From Lineolata rhizophorae (lineage: Eukaryota > Ascomycota > Dothideomycetes > Lineolatales > Lineolataceae): a DNA stretch of 64,000 nucleotides. The position numbers were made by a program, and so were the translations under genes. The DNA lies in NCBI GenBank assembly GCA_010093515.1, contig MU001691.1:134208-198207 (forward strand), written 5' to 3'. Under the pieces are notes generated by a model that was given only the letters and a program-made list of their open reading frames with translations, did no database searches and was not told where the DNA came from. How positions within the stretch are numbered: position 1 is the stretch's first letter; the number at the start of each line of letters is the position of its first letter. This document shows, in pieces, positions 33,774-44,600 of this stretch.

Positions 33774-36368
33774 TTGTTCGTCGTCGTGCACGCCCGATTT
33801 ATATCCTCCCTCCACCACCATCCCCTCGGAGGCGGCGGCTGCTCCCACTCAGCCCCGACGACCGTCAAGATTCCTTCCTCAAGCGCTCGGCGACCCGCCA
33901 ACATCCCCCTTCACACCTTGTCGTCGTCCCACCGCCACTCCCGCTCGCACTCGCACGGGCGCGCCTCCAACGACTCGCCCGACGCCGACGCCGGCCCGCT
34001 GCTCGACTCCGAGAAGCGCGGTTCCGGTCGGTCCTCCTTCGATAGCGAGGCCGCTGCTTCCGACTTCTCCCTCTGGAGCGACACGGGCGACCTCGTCGAT
34101 CAGCTCGGTGACGCCGAAGACGACCCGCTGCGCGCCCGCCTGCGCGAGAGCATCGAGGGCGACGGCCACCACCCCAAGCACCGTCATAACCACTCCCGCC
34201 GCGTCCACTACCGCGAGGAGGACCTTCACCCGTCGCGGGAGAAGGAAGAAGGCCAACCCGCGGTTCCCAAGCGCAAGGAGGACATCCCCATCCCGAACCC
34301 GAGTCGTCGCCCCGTCTCCAAAGGCCACAGGGTTCTAGCCATCATCATGGCGCCCAGAGATGGCCCGTCCCGTATTCACGGGCTCCATGGGAAGAAACTA
34401 ATGTAAATCCCCGCCCTTGATACCGCCTGCGTGGCGCCCTAGTGCTGAGGATCGCGAGTTGGTTGCTGACCGTCCATGATATCCAGCTACTTCACGAGCG
34501 TTTTTGTATCATTAGGCGTCTTTTTGTTCGGATATGACCAGGGTGTTATGTCAGGCATCATCACGTATGTTCAATCCCATGGCAACCCTGGACTTTCCAA
34601 GTGGTACAAGTGCGCGGCGCTGCTGACACGTTGATCCGCCAAATCCCAGTGGTGCCTATTTCAAAGACTACTTTGAGCAGCCGACCCGCGCCGAGATTGG
34701 TACCATGGTAGCAATTCTCGAAATCGGTGCGCTGATATCCTCGCTTGCCGTCGGCCGCATCGGCGACCTGATCGGTCGTCGGCGGACAATCTTGTACGGA
34801 TCCATCGTCTTCGTCCTCGGCGGCGCGTTCCAGACCTTCGCATCGGGAATGCCAATGATGCTTGTTGGCCGTATCGTTGCTGGTTTGGGCGTTGGCGTCT
34901 TGTCCACCATCGTGCCCGTCTACCAGTCGGAGATCTCACCACCGCACAACCGTGGAAAGCTCGCGTGCATAGAATTCACCGGGAATATCACCGGATATGC
35001 GGCCAGTGTTTGGGTGGATTACTTCTGCAGCTATATCCCAAATAACTGGGCTTGGCGTGTCCCGTTGCTGATGCAATGTATCATAGGCGCTTTGCTTGGT
35101 TTAGGCAGCCTGCTCATCTGCGAGTCCCCTAGGTATGCTCCGGGTGGCCCGATGCAAGCCACGGGAGAAGCTACAGAAATGCTAAGTGTCACGACTACAG
35201 ATGGCTCCTAGATAATGACCACGATGAGGAAGGCATTGTCGTCATCGCCAACCTGTACGGCAAGGGCGATATTCACAACCCCAAGGCACGCGACGAGTAC
35301 CGCGAAATCAAGATGAACGTGCTACTGCAGCGTCAGGAGGGCGAGCGTTCTTACACCGACATGTTCAAGCGCTACTATAAGCGCGTCTTCATTGCCATGA
35401 GCGCCCAGTCGCTTGCCCAGCTCAACGGCATCAACGTCATTTCCTACTATGCGCCGCTCGTCTTCGAACAGGCCGGTTGGGTCGGCCGCGATGCGATTCT
35501 CATGACTGGCATCAACGCAATAACCTACCTGCTATCGACCATCCCGCCCTGGTATCTTGTGGATAAGTGGGGCCGGCGTGTGATCCTGCTGTCCGGCGCC
35601 GTTGCCATGATCATCTCCCTCTCTGCAATCTCGTATTTCATATATATCGAGCTGAGCTGGACACCCAATGCAGTCGTCATTTTCGTCATGATATATAATG
35701 CCGCTTTTGGCGCTTCTTGGGGTCCGATTCCATGGCTGTATCCACCGGAGATTCTGCCTTTAAGCATTCGTGCTAAGGGTGCTAGTTTGAGTACGGCCGC
35801 CAACTGGGCGTTCAACTGGCTTGTGGGTGAGATGACTCCTATATTGCAGGAGCTCATTCAGTGGCGGCTGTATCTCCTGCATGCGTTCTTCTGCGCGCTT
35901 AGTTTTGTTGTCGGTGAGTACCATTTAATCAATTGGCCCTTTCATCTAGATGCAGTATGTTAACAAAGTACGTGCGCAGTTTGGTTCATCTACCCGGAAA
36001 CCGCCAACGTCCGCCTCGAAGACATGAATTCGCTGTTCGGCGACGCTACCTCGGTTGCTCCTACTCCCGCCACCCTCGCCGAGGCCGAATCCCTCTTCTC
36101 CGGCCGTGGTTCCCCTGTGCCCTCCCTTGACATCCATCGCCAGCCGATTGGTGCCGACAACGCGATTCCCGGACTCAATATCAACCCGCCCGTCGACGGC
36201 GGGGCGGTCGAGGAAGGCAGCAGCAAGCGGGGCAAGGATGGCGGCGAAGGAGGCAGCGAGGGTCTGGGCGGCTGGATCTCTAATCTGGTCAAGCGGAATA
36301 AGGGTGGCGAGGGCGACAGCCAAAGCGGAAAGTATCGGCGGGTGGATCAGGACGAAGAGGAAGAGTGA
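33774..36368 (+). CDS. MFS sugar porter (12 TM), start uncertain
   Basis: This is a plasma-membrane hexose or pentose transporter of the sugar porter family. The core exons are certain: up to 34402, then 34487-34564, 34650-35132, 35201-35913 and 35980-36368, all in phase. Motifs seen are GYDQGVMSGIIT, GRIGDLIGRRRT, PVYQSEISPPHNRG, ICESPRWLLDND (across an intron), QLNGINVISYYAP, VDKWGRR, PWLYPPEILPLSIRAKG and YPET. The first in-frame ATG is 34347, which gives a normal 572-aa transporter (MAPRDGPSR...). The frame stays open upstream to 33774 and reads like a real hydrophilic extension (His/Arg-rich, then DFSLWSDTGDLVDQL) but has no ATG, so a start in an unseen upstream exon is possible. The C-terminal tail is long and Gly/acid rich. 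It could serve nutrition or, given position, peptide-cluster export; sugar porter motifs favour the former. Confidence 0.88.
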
Positions 36369-37644
36369 GGGTGAGCTTTTTTGGTACGAGTTGGGTAAGC
36401 CAGTTGTGGGGACTGGTCAACACAAGGGGTTTTCCGTGTACATTTCTATTTCATTTTTTTGACTTCTACGTTTAAGAGAGATGCCGCATCCGGAAGAAAG
36501 GCGGGCTTTGTAGAAGCGCGGCGAAGCATCATCAGCAGTTTGACACGGCTACCGCGGAGTGAACGACGATTATCAGAGAACCGGACGATGAGTTAGAACC
36601 GAGCGTTGTTGCATGGCCTTTTTTGGGTCGTGTTACTTTGTTTTGGGGAGCACCTTTTGTTTTTGCTATAGAAGGGGCGTCAAAGTCTTTCCCTTAATCG
36701 TTCTCGTCAGCTTTGTTTTCTTATTTATCTTTGGGCCAGTCTCGATGATTGGTTCTTGCTGTTTCACTGGCCTCAATGGTTGAGTGCGGTAGGTGGGCTT
36801 TTCTTTTCCCTGCGGAAGAGAAGATGCTGTCAGGGACCGCTAAATGGTCAAAATCATCGTCGTCACCATTTTGCTACGTCTTACGCTCACTTTTGTTGTA
36901 ACTAATTAGTCTGGGCAGGTTGCTGGCTGAGCTGAGCGAGGGTGGGGATGGTGGGAGCTACTCTTAGTAGAGAAGGAAGTTGTCAGTGTCAATCGAGAGG
37001 TTTAATTGCTTGCACGGGAACTCTGGTGCCTATTACGTGTTTGTAAAGTGTGTTCTTATGGCGCGGGCAAACATTAACACAAACCGCAGAGGGAGTGGCA
37101 CACCAAAACCTGGATTGAGGCTCAGTTTCCCATTAGCGACACGTATGGCATACGCTCGCACTATAGCCCCTTGACCAAACGCGGCAAACGTGGTCCGAGC
37201 GCGTCCCCCTCGATCCTTGCCCACAGCCAACCAAGCGCCGCTGCCTTCGCGTACTATTCTCAGCCTTTCTCTCCCTGTCGAAGGCCGCACCGGCTTTGCT
37301 CAGCCCATCGAGCTCTGCATACGGAGTACGGGACACATTTATCGCTGTTTCCCTTTCGTGCCTCTTCTCGGAACCTTCTCTCTTTCCCCTTTCTTCTTTA
37401 TAATAGGTTTCTTTTAACTTTCGACTTCGGTACCTCCGCCGCGCTCTTTGTTCGGGTAGACCCGCAGTCGTCCGGACGCTTTCCCACCGTCTACATCGCC
37501 CACGGTCTTCAAAAGAAAACCCACTTCTTTCAATCCCTCTCACCATTGGATCCATTCACCGTTACCATACCGCCGTGCACGACTTCTCCGCTGTGGGGAT
37601 ACGAGGCCTGCGCGCAAGCACAAGTGTAAGAGGCTGCAGCCGCC
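36369..37644. other. Intergenic
   Basis: This is the 3' UTR of the sugar porter and the promoter of PMT2. T-rich runs occur near 36440-36460 and 37370-37420, and a pyrimidine-rich leader precedes the PMT2 ATG. No gene was recognised. Confidence 0.55.
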
Positions 37645-40267
37645 ATGGCGAAGCAGCGACAGGACCCCGGACAGGGCTTTGGCACTGGCGCCGAGGTAGG
37701 CGGCGATGAATTGAGGAGGAGAAATGTGCCCGGTGTGGAACAGCCCGTCGCGGGGGAGATGCATATACAGCCAGAAGAAAAGAGCAAGGAAAAGAAGGTA
37801 TGTGAACAGTAGCTGTCAAAGAAGTCGTCCATCACGGGGCTGAATTCAAGTGTTGCGGGCGAAAGGAGATAAAAAGCTCTGTGGACGAGTTTTAGGGAAT
37901 TTCTAGCTAACCCGATTGCAAAATTGCAGGGCAAGTCGGTCCTAGAGCTTCTTGATGAGTACGAGTGGATCTACGCGCCGCTCATCTTTACGGCGCTAGC
38001 CTTTTTCACACGTATGTGGAAGATTGGGCTGTCGCCCATTGTAACATGGGACGAGGCACAGTACGTCAGCTCCGGCAGATTAGTAGCCACCAAAAATACT
38101 AACCGCAATTCGTAGCTTCGGCAAGTTTGGCTCCCACTACCTCAAGCGCGAGTTCTACTTCGATGTGCACCCTCCCCTAGGCAAAATGCTCGTCGGCCTG
38201 TCCGGTTACCTCGCTGGGTACAATGGCTCCTTCGAATTCAAGTCCGGCGAACGCTACCCCGAGGAACTGAACTACACCTTCATGCGCATCTTCAACAGCG
38301 CCTTTGGCGCCCTTTGCGTGCCGCTGGCCTACTATACGTGCAAGGAGCTCAACTTCCGCAAGCCGGCCGTCTGGCTCGTAACCCTAATGATTCTATGCGA
38401 GAACTCGTACACCACCATCAGCAGGTTCATCTTGCTGGATAGCATGCTTCTGTTCTTTACGTTTACGACCGTGCTGTGCTGGGCCAAGTTCCACCAGCAG
38501 AGGCATGATCCGTTCAGTCCGGAGTGGGGGCTTTGGCTCATGCTGACGGGCGTGTCGATCGGTTGCGTGTGCAGCGTCAAGTGGGTTGGCTTGTTCTGCA
38601 CGGCGCTCGTGGGCCTATACACTGTAGAAGATCTGTGGAACAAGTTTGGGGATCTGAGGATGTCGAAGGTGCGTACTGTTGTTGAAATTGCAATACTATT
38701 TCCTTGAGCACCGCTAACGAGGCACCTCGATATATAGGTTGAACTTGGCGTCCACGTCGGTTTCCGCGTCTTTGGCCTCATCATTATCCCCCTGCTGGTC
38801 TACATGTTCTCGTTCTGGATGCACTTCCTCGTGCTCGAGAACTCCGGTCCCGGCGACGCACAAATGTCGTCTCTCTTCCAGGCCAACCTCAAGGGCACTG
38901 AAGTAGGCAAGGACTCGCCGCTCGAGGTCGCCATGGGTTCTCGGGTCACCATCAAGAACATGGGCTATGGTGGTGGCTTGCTGCACTCGCACGTGCAGAC
39001 GTACCCGGAGGGCTCGCAGCAGAACCAGGTCACCTGCTACCACCACAAAGATGCCAACAATGACTGGTTCGTGTATCCGAAGCGTGGCGACGCTTACTAC
39101 GACCCCGAAGAGGAGCTGCGGTTCCCAGGCAACGGCGACCAGATCCGCCTACTACACGCTCAGACCGGGCGCAACCTCCACTCGCACATGATCGGCGCGC
39201 CCATCACCAAGGGCGACTGGGAGGTCTCGGGTTACGGCAATGTCACCGTTGGCGACACGAAGGACAACTGGATCGTCGAGGTGGTGCGCGACGCGGCGTC
39301 GAGCGATCATTCCAAGCTGCGCACTTTGACCACGTCGTTCCGCCTCAAGCACGCCGATTTGGGCTGCTACCTCAGGGCCGGCAACGTCAATCTGCCGCAG
39401 TGGGGGTTCAAGCAGATCGAGGTGACGTGCACGAAGGAGAACAAGCCCTGGGACGTGTATACGCACTGGAACATCGAGAGCCATGTCAACGAGAGGTGTA
39501 AGTGGCCGTCGCCCATAGGAGAGCATTGACGTGGAATCGAATGTGCTAATGATCCCACAGTGCCACGCGGTGACCCCGGCCAGTACAAGTCGCCCTTCTG
39601 GCGCGACTTCATCCACTTGAATGTGGCCATGATGACGTCCAACAACGCGCTCGTACCAGACCCGGATAAGCAGGACGATCTCGCCTCGCAGTTTTGGCAA
39701 TGGCCTATTCTGCACGTCGGCCTCCGCATGTGCAGCTGGGATGACAACAGTACGTTCTCCCTTATCTTTCTTTCACACTGCCTCTACGCTATCTAACAAT
39801 ACCTTCCAGCCGTCAAGTACTTCTTGCTCGGCAACCCGGCGGTGTACTGGTCCTCGACGGCCTCCCTCGGCGTCTTCGCCCTCCTCGCCACGTACTACCT
39901 CGTACGCTGGCAGCGCGGCTACAAGGACCTATCGGCCGCCGACCTAGACCAGCTCCGCTACTCGGGCGCCTACCCTGTCCTCGGCTGGTTCCTCCACTAT
40001 CTACCCTTCGTTGCCATGGCGCGTGTCACGTACGTGCACCATTACTATCCGGCGCTGTACTTTGCCGTCCTATGTGCGGGCTTCTGCATCGACTGGGCGA
40101 CTAGGGGGATTAAGAATAGGAGGGCGGTCGTGGCGGGGTATGTGGTGCTATATGCGGTTGTTATTGGGCTGTATGTGTGGTTTAGGGCCATTAGCTTCGG
40201 TATGGAGGGCAGCAGCAAGAAGTGGGCATATTTGAAGTGGTTTAGCACTTGGAGGGTTACGGACTAG
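37645..40267 (+). CDS. pmt2: Dolichyl-phosphate-mannose protein O-mannosyltransferase, PMT2 subfamily
   Basis: This is an ER multispanning enzyme that transfers mannose from Dol-P-Man to Ser/Thr of secretory proteins, normally as a PMT1-PMT2 heterodimer. Six exons give 747 aa: 37645-37797, 37930-38060, 38116-38668, 38738-39497, 39561-39749 and 39810-40267; all phases agree. The catalytic first loop reads [19 protein letters not shown] (the DE pair is intact) followed by [17 protein letters not shown] and [11 protein letters not shown], which separates PMT2 from PMT1 and PMT4. The luminal MIR region contains [20 protein letters not shown] and LHSHMIGAP repeats. C-terminal membrane segments follow, ending in [20 protein letters not shown]. 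The start ATG has context GCCGCCATGG. Confidence 0.95.
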
Positions 40268-41388
40268 ACGGCCGTGGGAAGGTTGTCAAGGTTGTGTGGC
40301 AAAGTAGAGCATGTCATGCATGTGATGCTTGGCGCGCCTGGTTGGGCGCGAGTTGGATGGCTAAGTTGACAAGTGGGATGCGTCAGCTTCGTGCTAACTT
40401 CCTTCAATTCCCCTGCGTTTGACATGGGGATGTGTGGGGCGGGTGGGTTTGTTTCTACTCTGTGTTACTTCCACTTTTTCTTGGCACTTTGCCCTGTTGC
40501 TTTAAATCTATGCTTTATTTTTGATCTTCTCTTGGCTTTTGAATCACCGGTTACGTAGCATTCCATATTCAAAAGTGGTCGGTAGAGCAATGGGCTACCA
40601 ACGGCAAGACTGGATATGTGGGAGAGGGCTGGTTAGTAGGGTGTCTTCGGGATCTGTAGGATTAGGGCTTTAGGATAGGGGAATTGAGACCATGAGTTAT
40701 TGATAGCAGTGCTGCAGAAATTGATGTGCTGATAGATAGCGGACTAAGCGGCATACTAAAAGCTTTAATGATCTAGTGCAAGGTGATTCAAGTTTCACTT
40801 GAGCAATCTTCTGACTTTGAGATATGAAAGGTTAGTTAGTGATTTATCATGGTACTTTATAAGTTACATTGATCTAGCGCATAGAACTCAAGCAAAAAGT
40901 CAGAGACTTGACCTTCTCTATGAAGCTGGGAGTTTGGCTGCTAACAGGTAACGTGATTGATCTAGTACGAATGCAGGTTGAAGACGAAGCACCTTATACA
41001 TTTCAGTGAACGATGGACTATTCATATCCGCGAAGCCTTACAACACATACTTCACCCACTATGCATTGTGACACGGAATTGTTAAGTACAAATCCAGTTT
41101 GACTTCTAAAACTTCTCCGCACAACCAAAGTGAATATCATTGCCTTAGCATTGACTCAATAACTCGGTTAAACAGTATACAAACTAATCACAAATCAATA
41201 TCTCAACAAAGTTTACGTTGGATGTTGCCAAACTTCAGGATAAAAGCGCAGCGGTGCATACAGTGGAAAGGCCCATCATCAGCGCTTCTCACGCATCATC
41301 TCAACACTCAAGAAGTATTCAAGTGAGAGAGCACCCTGGCAAACGCTACATCGATCATATCTATTCCCCCCAACTCTACAAACTCAAA
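40268..41388. other. Intergenic, AT-rich
   Basis: The PMT2 3' region is followed by AT-rich DNA without conserved frames. Several GATCTAG and GATCTAGT words recur between 40760 and 40965, but I see no clear repeat unit. Confidence 0.5.
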
Positions 41389-41631
41389 ATGTGTCACTAC
41401 ACCTACTATTTGGCTTCCTGCGGCCATTACCAAGTCCTTAAAATCATAAGCATTTGCGACGAGACTCCGGCCGATGCACCGCGGTGGATAAAGGAGAGGT
41501 TCGTCCAAGACTGCCCAAATTGGGAGGCAGATGAGGAATACCCGGTGAGCCCTCTGGTTATCGAGCGCGACGATATCGGTGTTTGGGCTTGCAAAAAATG
41601 CAAGGACCAAATGAAGGGAATTGCGGGCTAA
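41389..41631 (+). CDS. Small Cys/His-rich protein of unknown function
   Basis: This single-exon frame of 80 aa starts MCHYTYYLASCGHY. Its Cys and His pattern is a CH pair at 2-3, SCGHY, one CDE, one DCPNW, and a C-terminal WACKKCKD. Small fungal proteins with this M-C-x-Y...CGH opening and scattered Cys occur widely in Pezizomycotina and are usually left as hypothetical. The pattern suggests a metal-binding knuckle, but this is inference. There is no signal peptide. A longer reading from 41218 exists in the same frame but has no good start. Confidence 0.55.
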   Translation: MCHYTYYLASCGHYQVLKIISICDETPADAPRWIKERFVQDCPNWEADEEYPVSPLVIERDDIGVWACKKCKDQMKGIAG

Positions 41632-44600
41632 AAAGCCCACGTTCGGTTTGGCTACCGGTCGGCCTTTGAGGACTGGCCTCGCCCAGTTCTCCATATCTTC
41701 GGATGTGTTACAACCTACCAGCTTGAGACTCAAGAATTTAAGGTCTGGACTTGGATGGCATGCTCTCTAGATTGGATTGATAGGTTATTCCTCGGCGTAG
41801 TGCTTTTTTTTTAGGCTGAAGCTAGGTTTTCACAATGCTAAGTGTTTACATAAACTACTAAACTAGAACAAATTAGTGATTTATGTCACATCATGAACTG
41901 CTGCTAATCAATTGTGGTGTTGCTAATTGTCTACCAAGTATCAGGTTGGTGCTGTGTCTTTACAACTTCTAGCACCGTCCACTTAGCTTGCGACATCAGC
42001 TGGGGCATCAGCTGGGGGCATATGCAAGCGATATCCGGTGTGACCTAAGCTATCTTCTAATCTCGGCATCATTGTAACAATACTCTAGACTCTGTAATTG
42101 TTTGATCATGATTTTGGTTTGTTTGAATTGCCCAGCAGTTGCAATGTCTAGTCATTGTGGTGCGGAGTATTCTTGGCAACGTTCAGGACGCCAAGCCTTA
42201 AATATATGCTCGTGGAACATCCTTCGTGCGAACGTCAAAGCCTTGAACATTGTTCGGAAATGTTGGACGTGATCTAGAACACAACCGACAGACCAAACCA
42301 ATAACCCTGCAACACATTGATCCGTGATGATGGGGGATTCGAAAGCCTAGCTAATTTCATCAATTTAGTTGTTTGTTTAGATGCCGGCGTAGGTCTATTA
42401 CCCTCTAGCAATGTTGTGCTGTTGGGAACATACATGTTAGAGCGTTCCTAGATCATTTCCACGATCGAACTTTCCGCACCAGCGGTGGCATGATGTAATT
42501 GTGATCTGGGAGAATCTTGTGCTTGGAGATGGCATTATATTCTCTGCGGAGGAAGTCTTCTCACTTGTTCCCTCAAATTAGAAACAAGTTTCATTGCAGG
42601 ATGATTCAGACGAAGCTGGTATGCAATGAACAAGAGTATATGATTGGTCAAATTGACTGTTGCCTGTTCTTGTATGGTCTCCAATCATGCTCCCATGATG
42701 ATATCCCTTTTTGCAAACTTAGGAACTGGTTGGTTCTGTATATCTGTGATTAGCCCAATGAAGTTCAAGTTTTGCACACTTGTAGCTCTGGCGCATAGTG
42801 ATACATACCGACCAAATACTATAGCACCCTTAGCATTTCCAGTGGTTTGAGGAATCCCACGTGCAAATAAGGTTTGTATTAAGATTCTACTCTAAACATG
42901 TTCTCACAGAGAGATAGTCAAACTACTCATCCCGTTCTGGAGGCCTTAGATGTTTACTCAATCACCATATTTCTCGAGTGCCTTGAACTTTGCCAGATCT
43001 ATTCACATAAATCCTAGCCCAAGAAAAACGAACGCCACAGACAAGAAACCAAACTACCACAGCCATTCCGAACTAACCGAACCGCAAGGCGCCCATTCAA
43101 CCCATCCCAGCTCACCCCAATATCCCCAAAGAGCGCCAACCTTCCATGTCACCACGTGCCTAGGCGGCCCGCGGGTTGGAGCCAACCTAGGCAAGGCAGG
43201 CATCTACTACGTAGTATGCGCGGCCAACCCGTTTGGCGGGCTGGTTTGGCCGCGGCTTGGCGGGCGGGCAGCCCCGCGTGCCTTAGGCTCGTCCCGCCAA
43301 ACCCACACGGGCAACCGCCTTACGTGCAGACGTGCCTAGCACTGCGCAAGCGCGACAACCTGCGGCGGGCCGGGCGGGCCAAGTGGACGCTCTCACCCAT
43401 ACGCCGCCAAGACGAGACCAGACGGATTGGGCAGGTTGGCTACGCCTTGCTTCGCGCGAGAGTCAGATTGAGGGAGAGGAAAGTTTGCGGGAATGGTCGA
43501 GGGCACTGCCTTCCGCTAGTGGTCGTATTGAGCCAATTACGAAAACGAGAGGCTGTCCGACCAGGCAGGCTGAGCGGAGCCTTGTCGGTATACTACGTAG
43601 GTAGTGGGAAGTCCGCACAGATACCTACATAGGCATGGCATATGTACCTACCACATGTGTATTGAGTCCAACCTAAGCCGATGACGCTAATTCCAGCCCC
43701 ATTGGAGACTTAATGTCATCCCAAGTCTCCGAGTCGACATTGACGAAAGGCGAAAACTCGCCGCCTCCCCGGACAGAAAAAAAAAAAGCGGAATGACGCA
43801 GGACATGCGACCAAGGCAGAAGGGAATGGGGAAGAGGAAAAGCGTCATCCAAGACCCGCCGCGCGCAGAAAAGAAAAAAGAAAAGACTAAAAGCAGGATT
43901 GTGGCCCAGCCGGGAAATTCTCCCTGTCCAGGAACCTCCTGCATGCAGGGACGCCCATCGGTGACTGGGGTGGGATGCGCTCGCCCAATCCTTATATACA
44001 TACTTCAGCGCGTACATACCCCATACCCTGCCCTTTTGCCCTGCCAAAAGAGCCCACAATCATTGTCCGTGTCATCAACCCAGCACAGTCGCAGTCGCAC
44101 CAGCAGCCTACCCAACTACTTCCACGTCGACCACTCACGCGGCGCGAGCGCTCGCTCGTTCGCCTCCTGTGCCTTACTTGGCCACAGCGGCGGTATACCG
44201 TAGGTAGGCCGTACTAACGAAGGGCATATGCGCGAAGTACCCGTCCACCACCCTAGAGCCCACTCACATAACGAATCCAGGCTGACAGCGTCCGGGCTCG
44301 AGCCCGCCAAAACGCGCGGCGGTGGCGGAATACGGGGATATATATACGTATACGGCCCCTTCCTTCGCCTAGATACATGCTGCGTACGGAGTACGCTCGC
44401 CCGCAACACGCGCCCGAGCGCGACGGAGCGACCCGACCCTAGGTGAGTTGCGCGACGCCTTCCAACCCCCCTCGCCCTCTTCCTCCCCCCTATCCCTGCC
44501 ACCTGCAAGGGATGTGGGGGACCTCAGCCAGAAGCAGGGGGTCAGGAGGCGCGCGCGCGCGCGCGCTCGCGCGCCGCGCTCCCGCGAATCGGGCTTGGGG

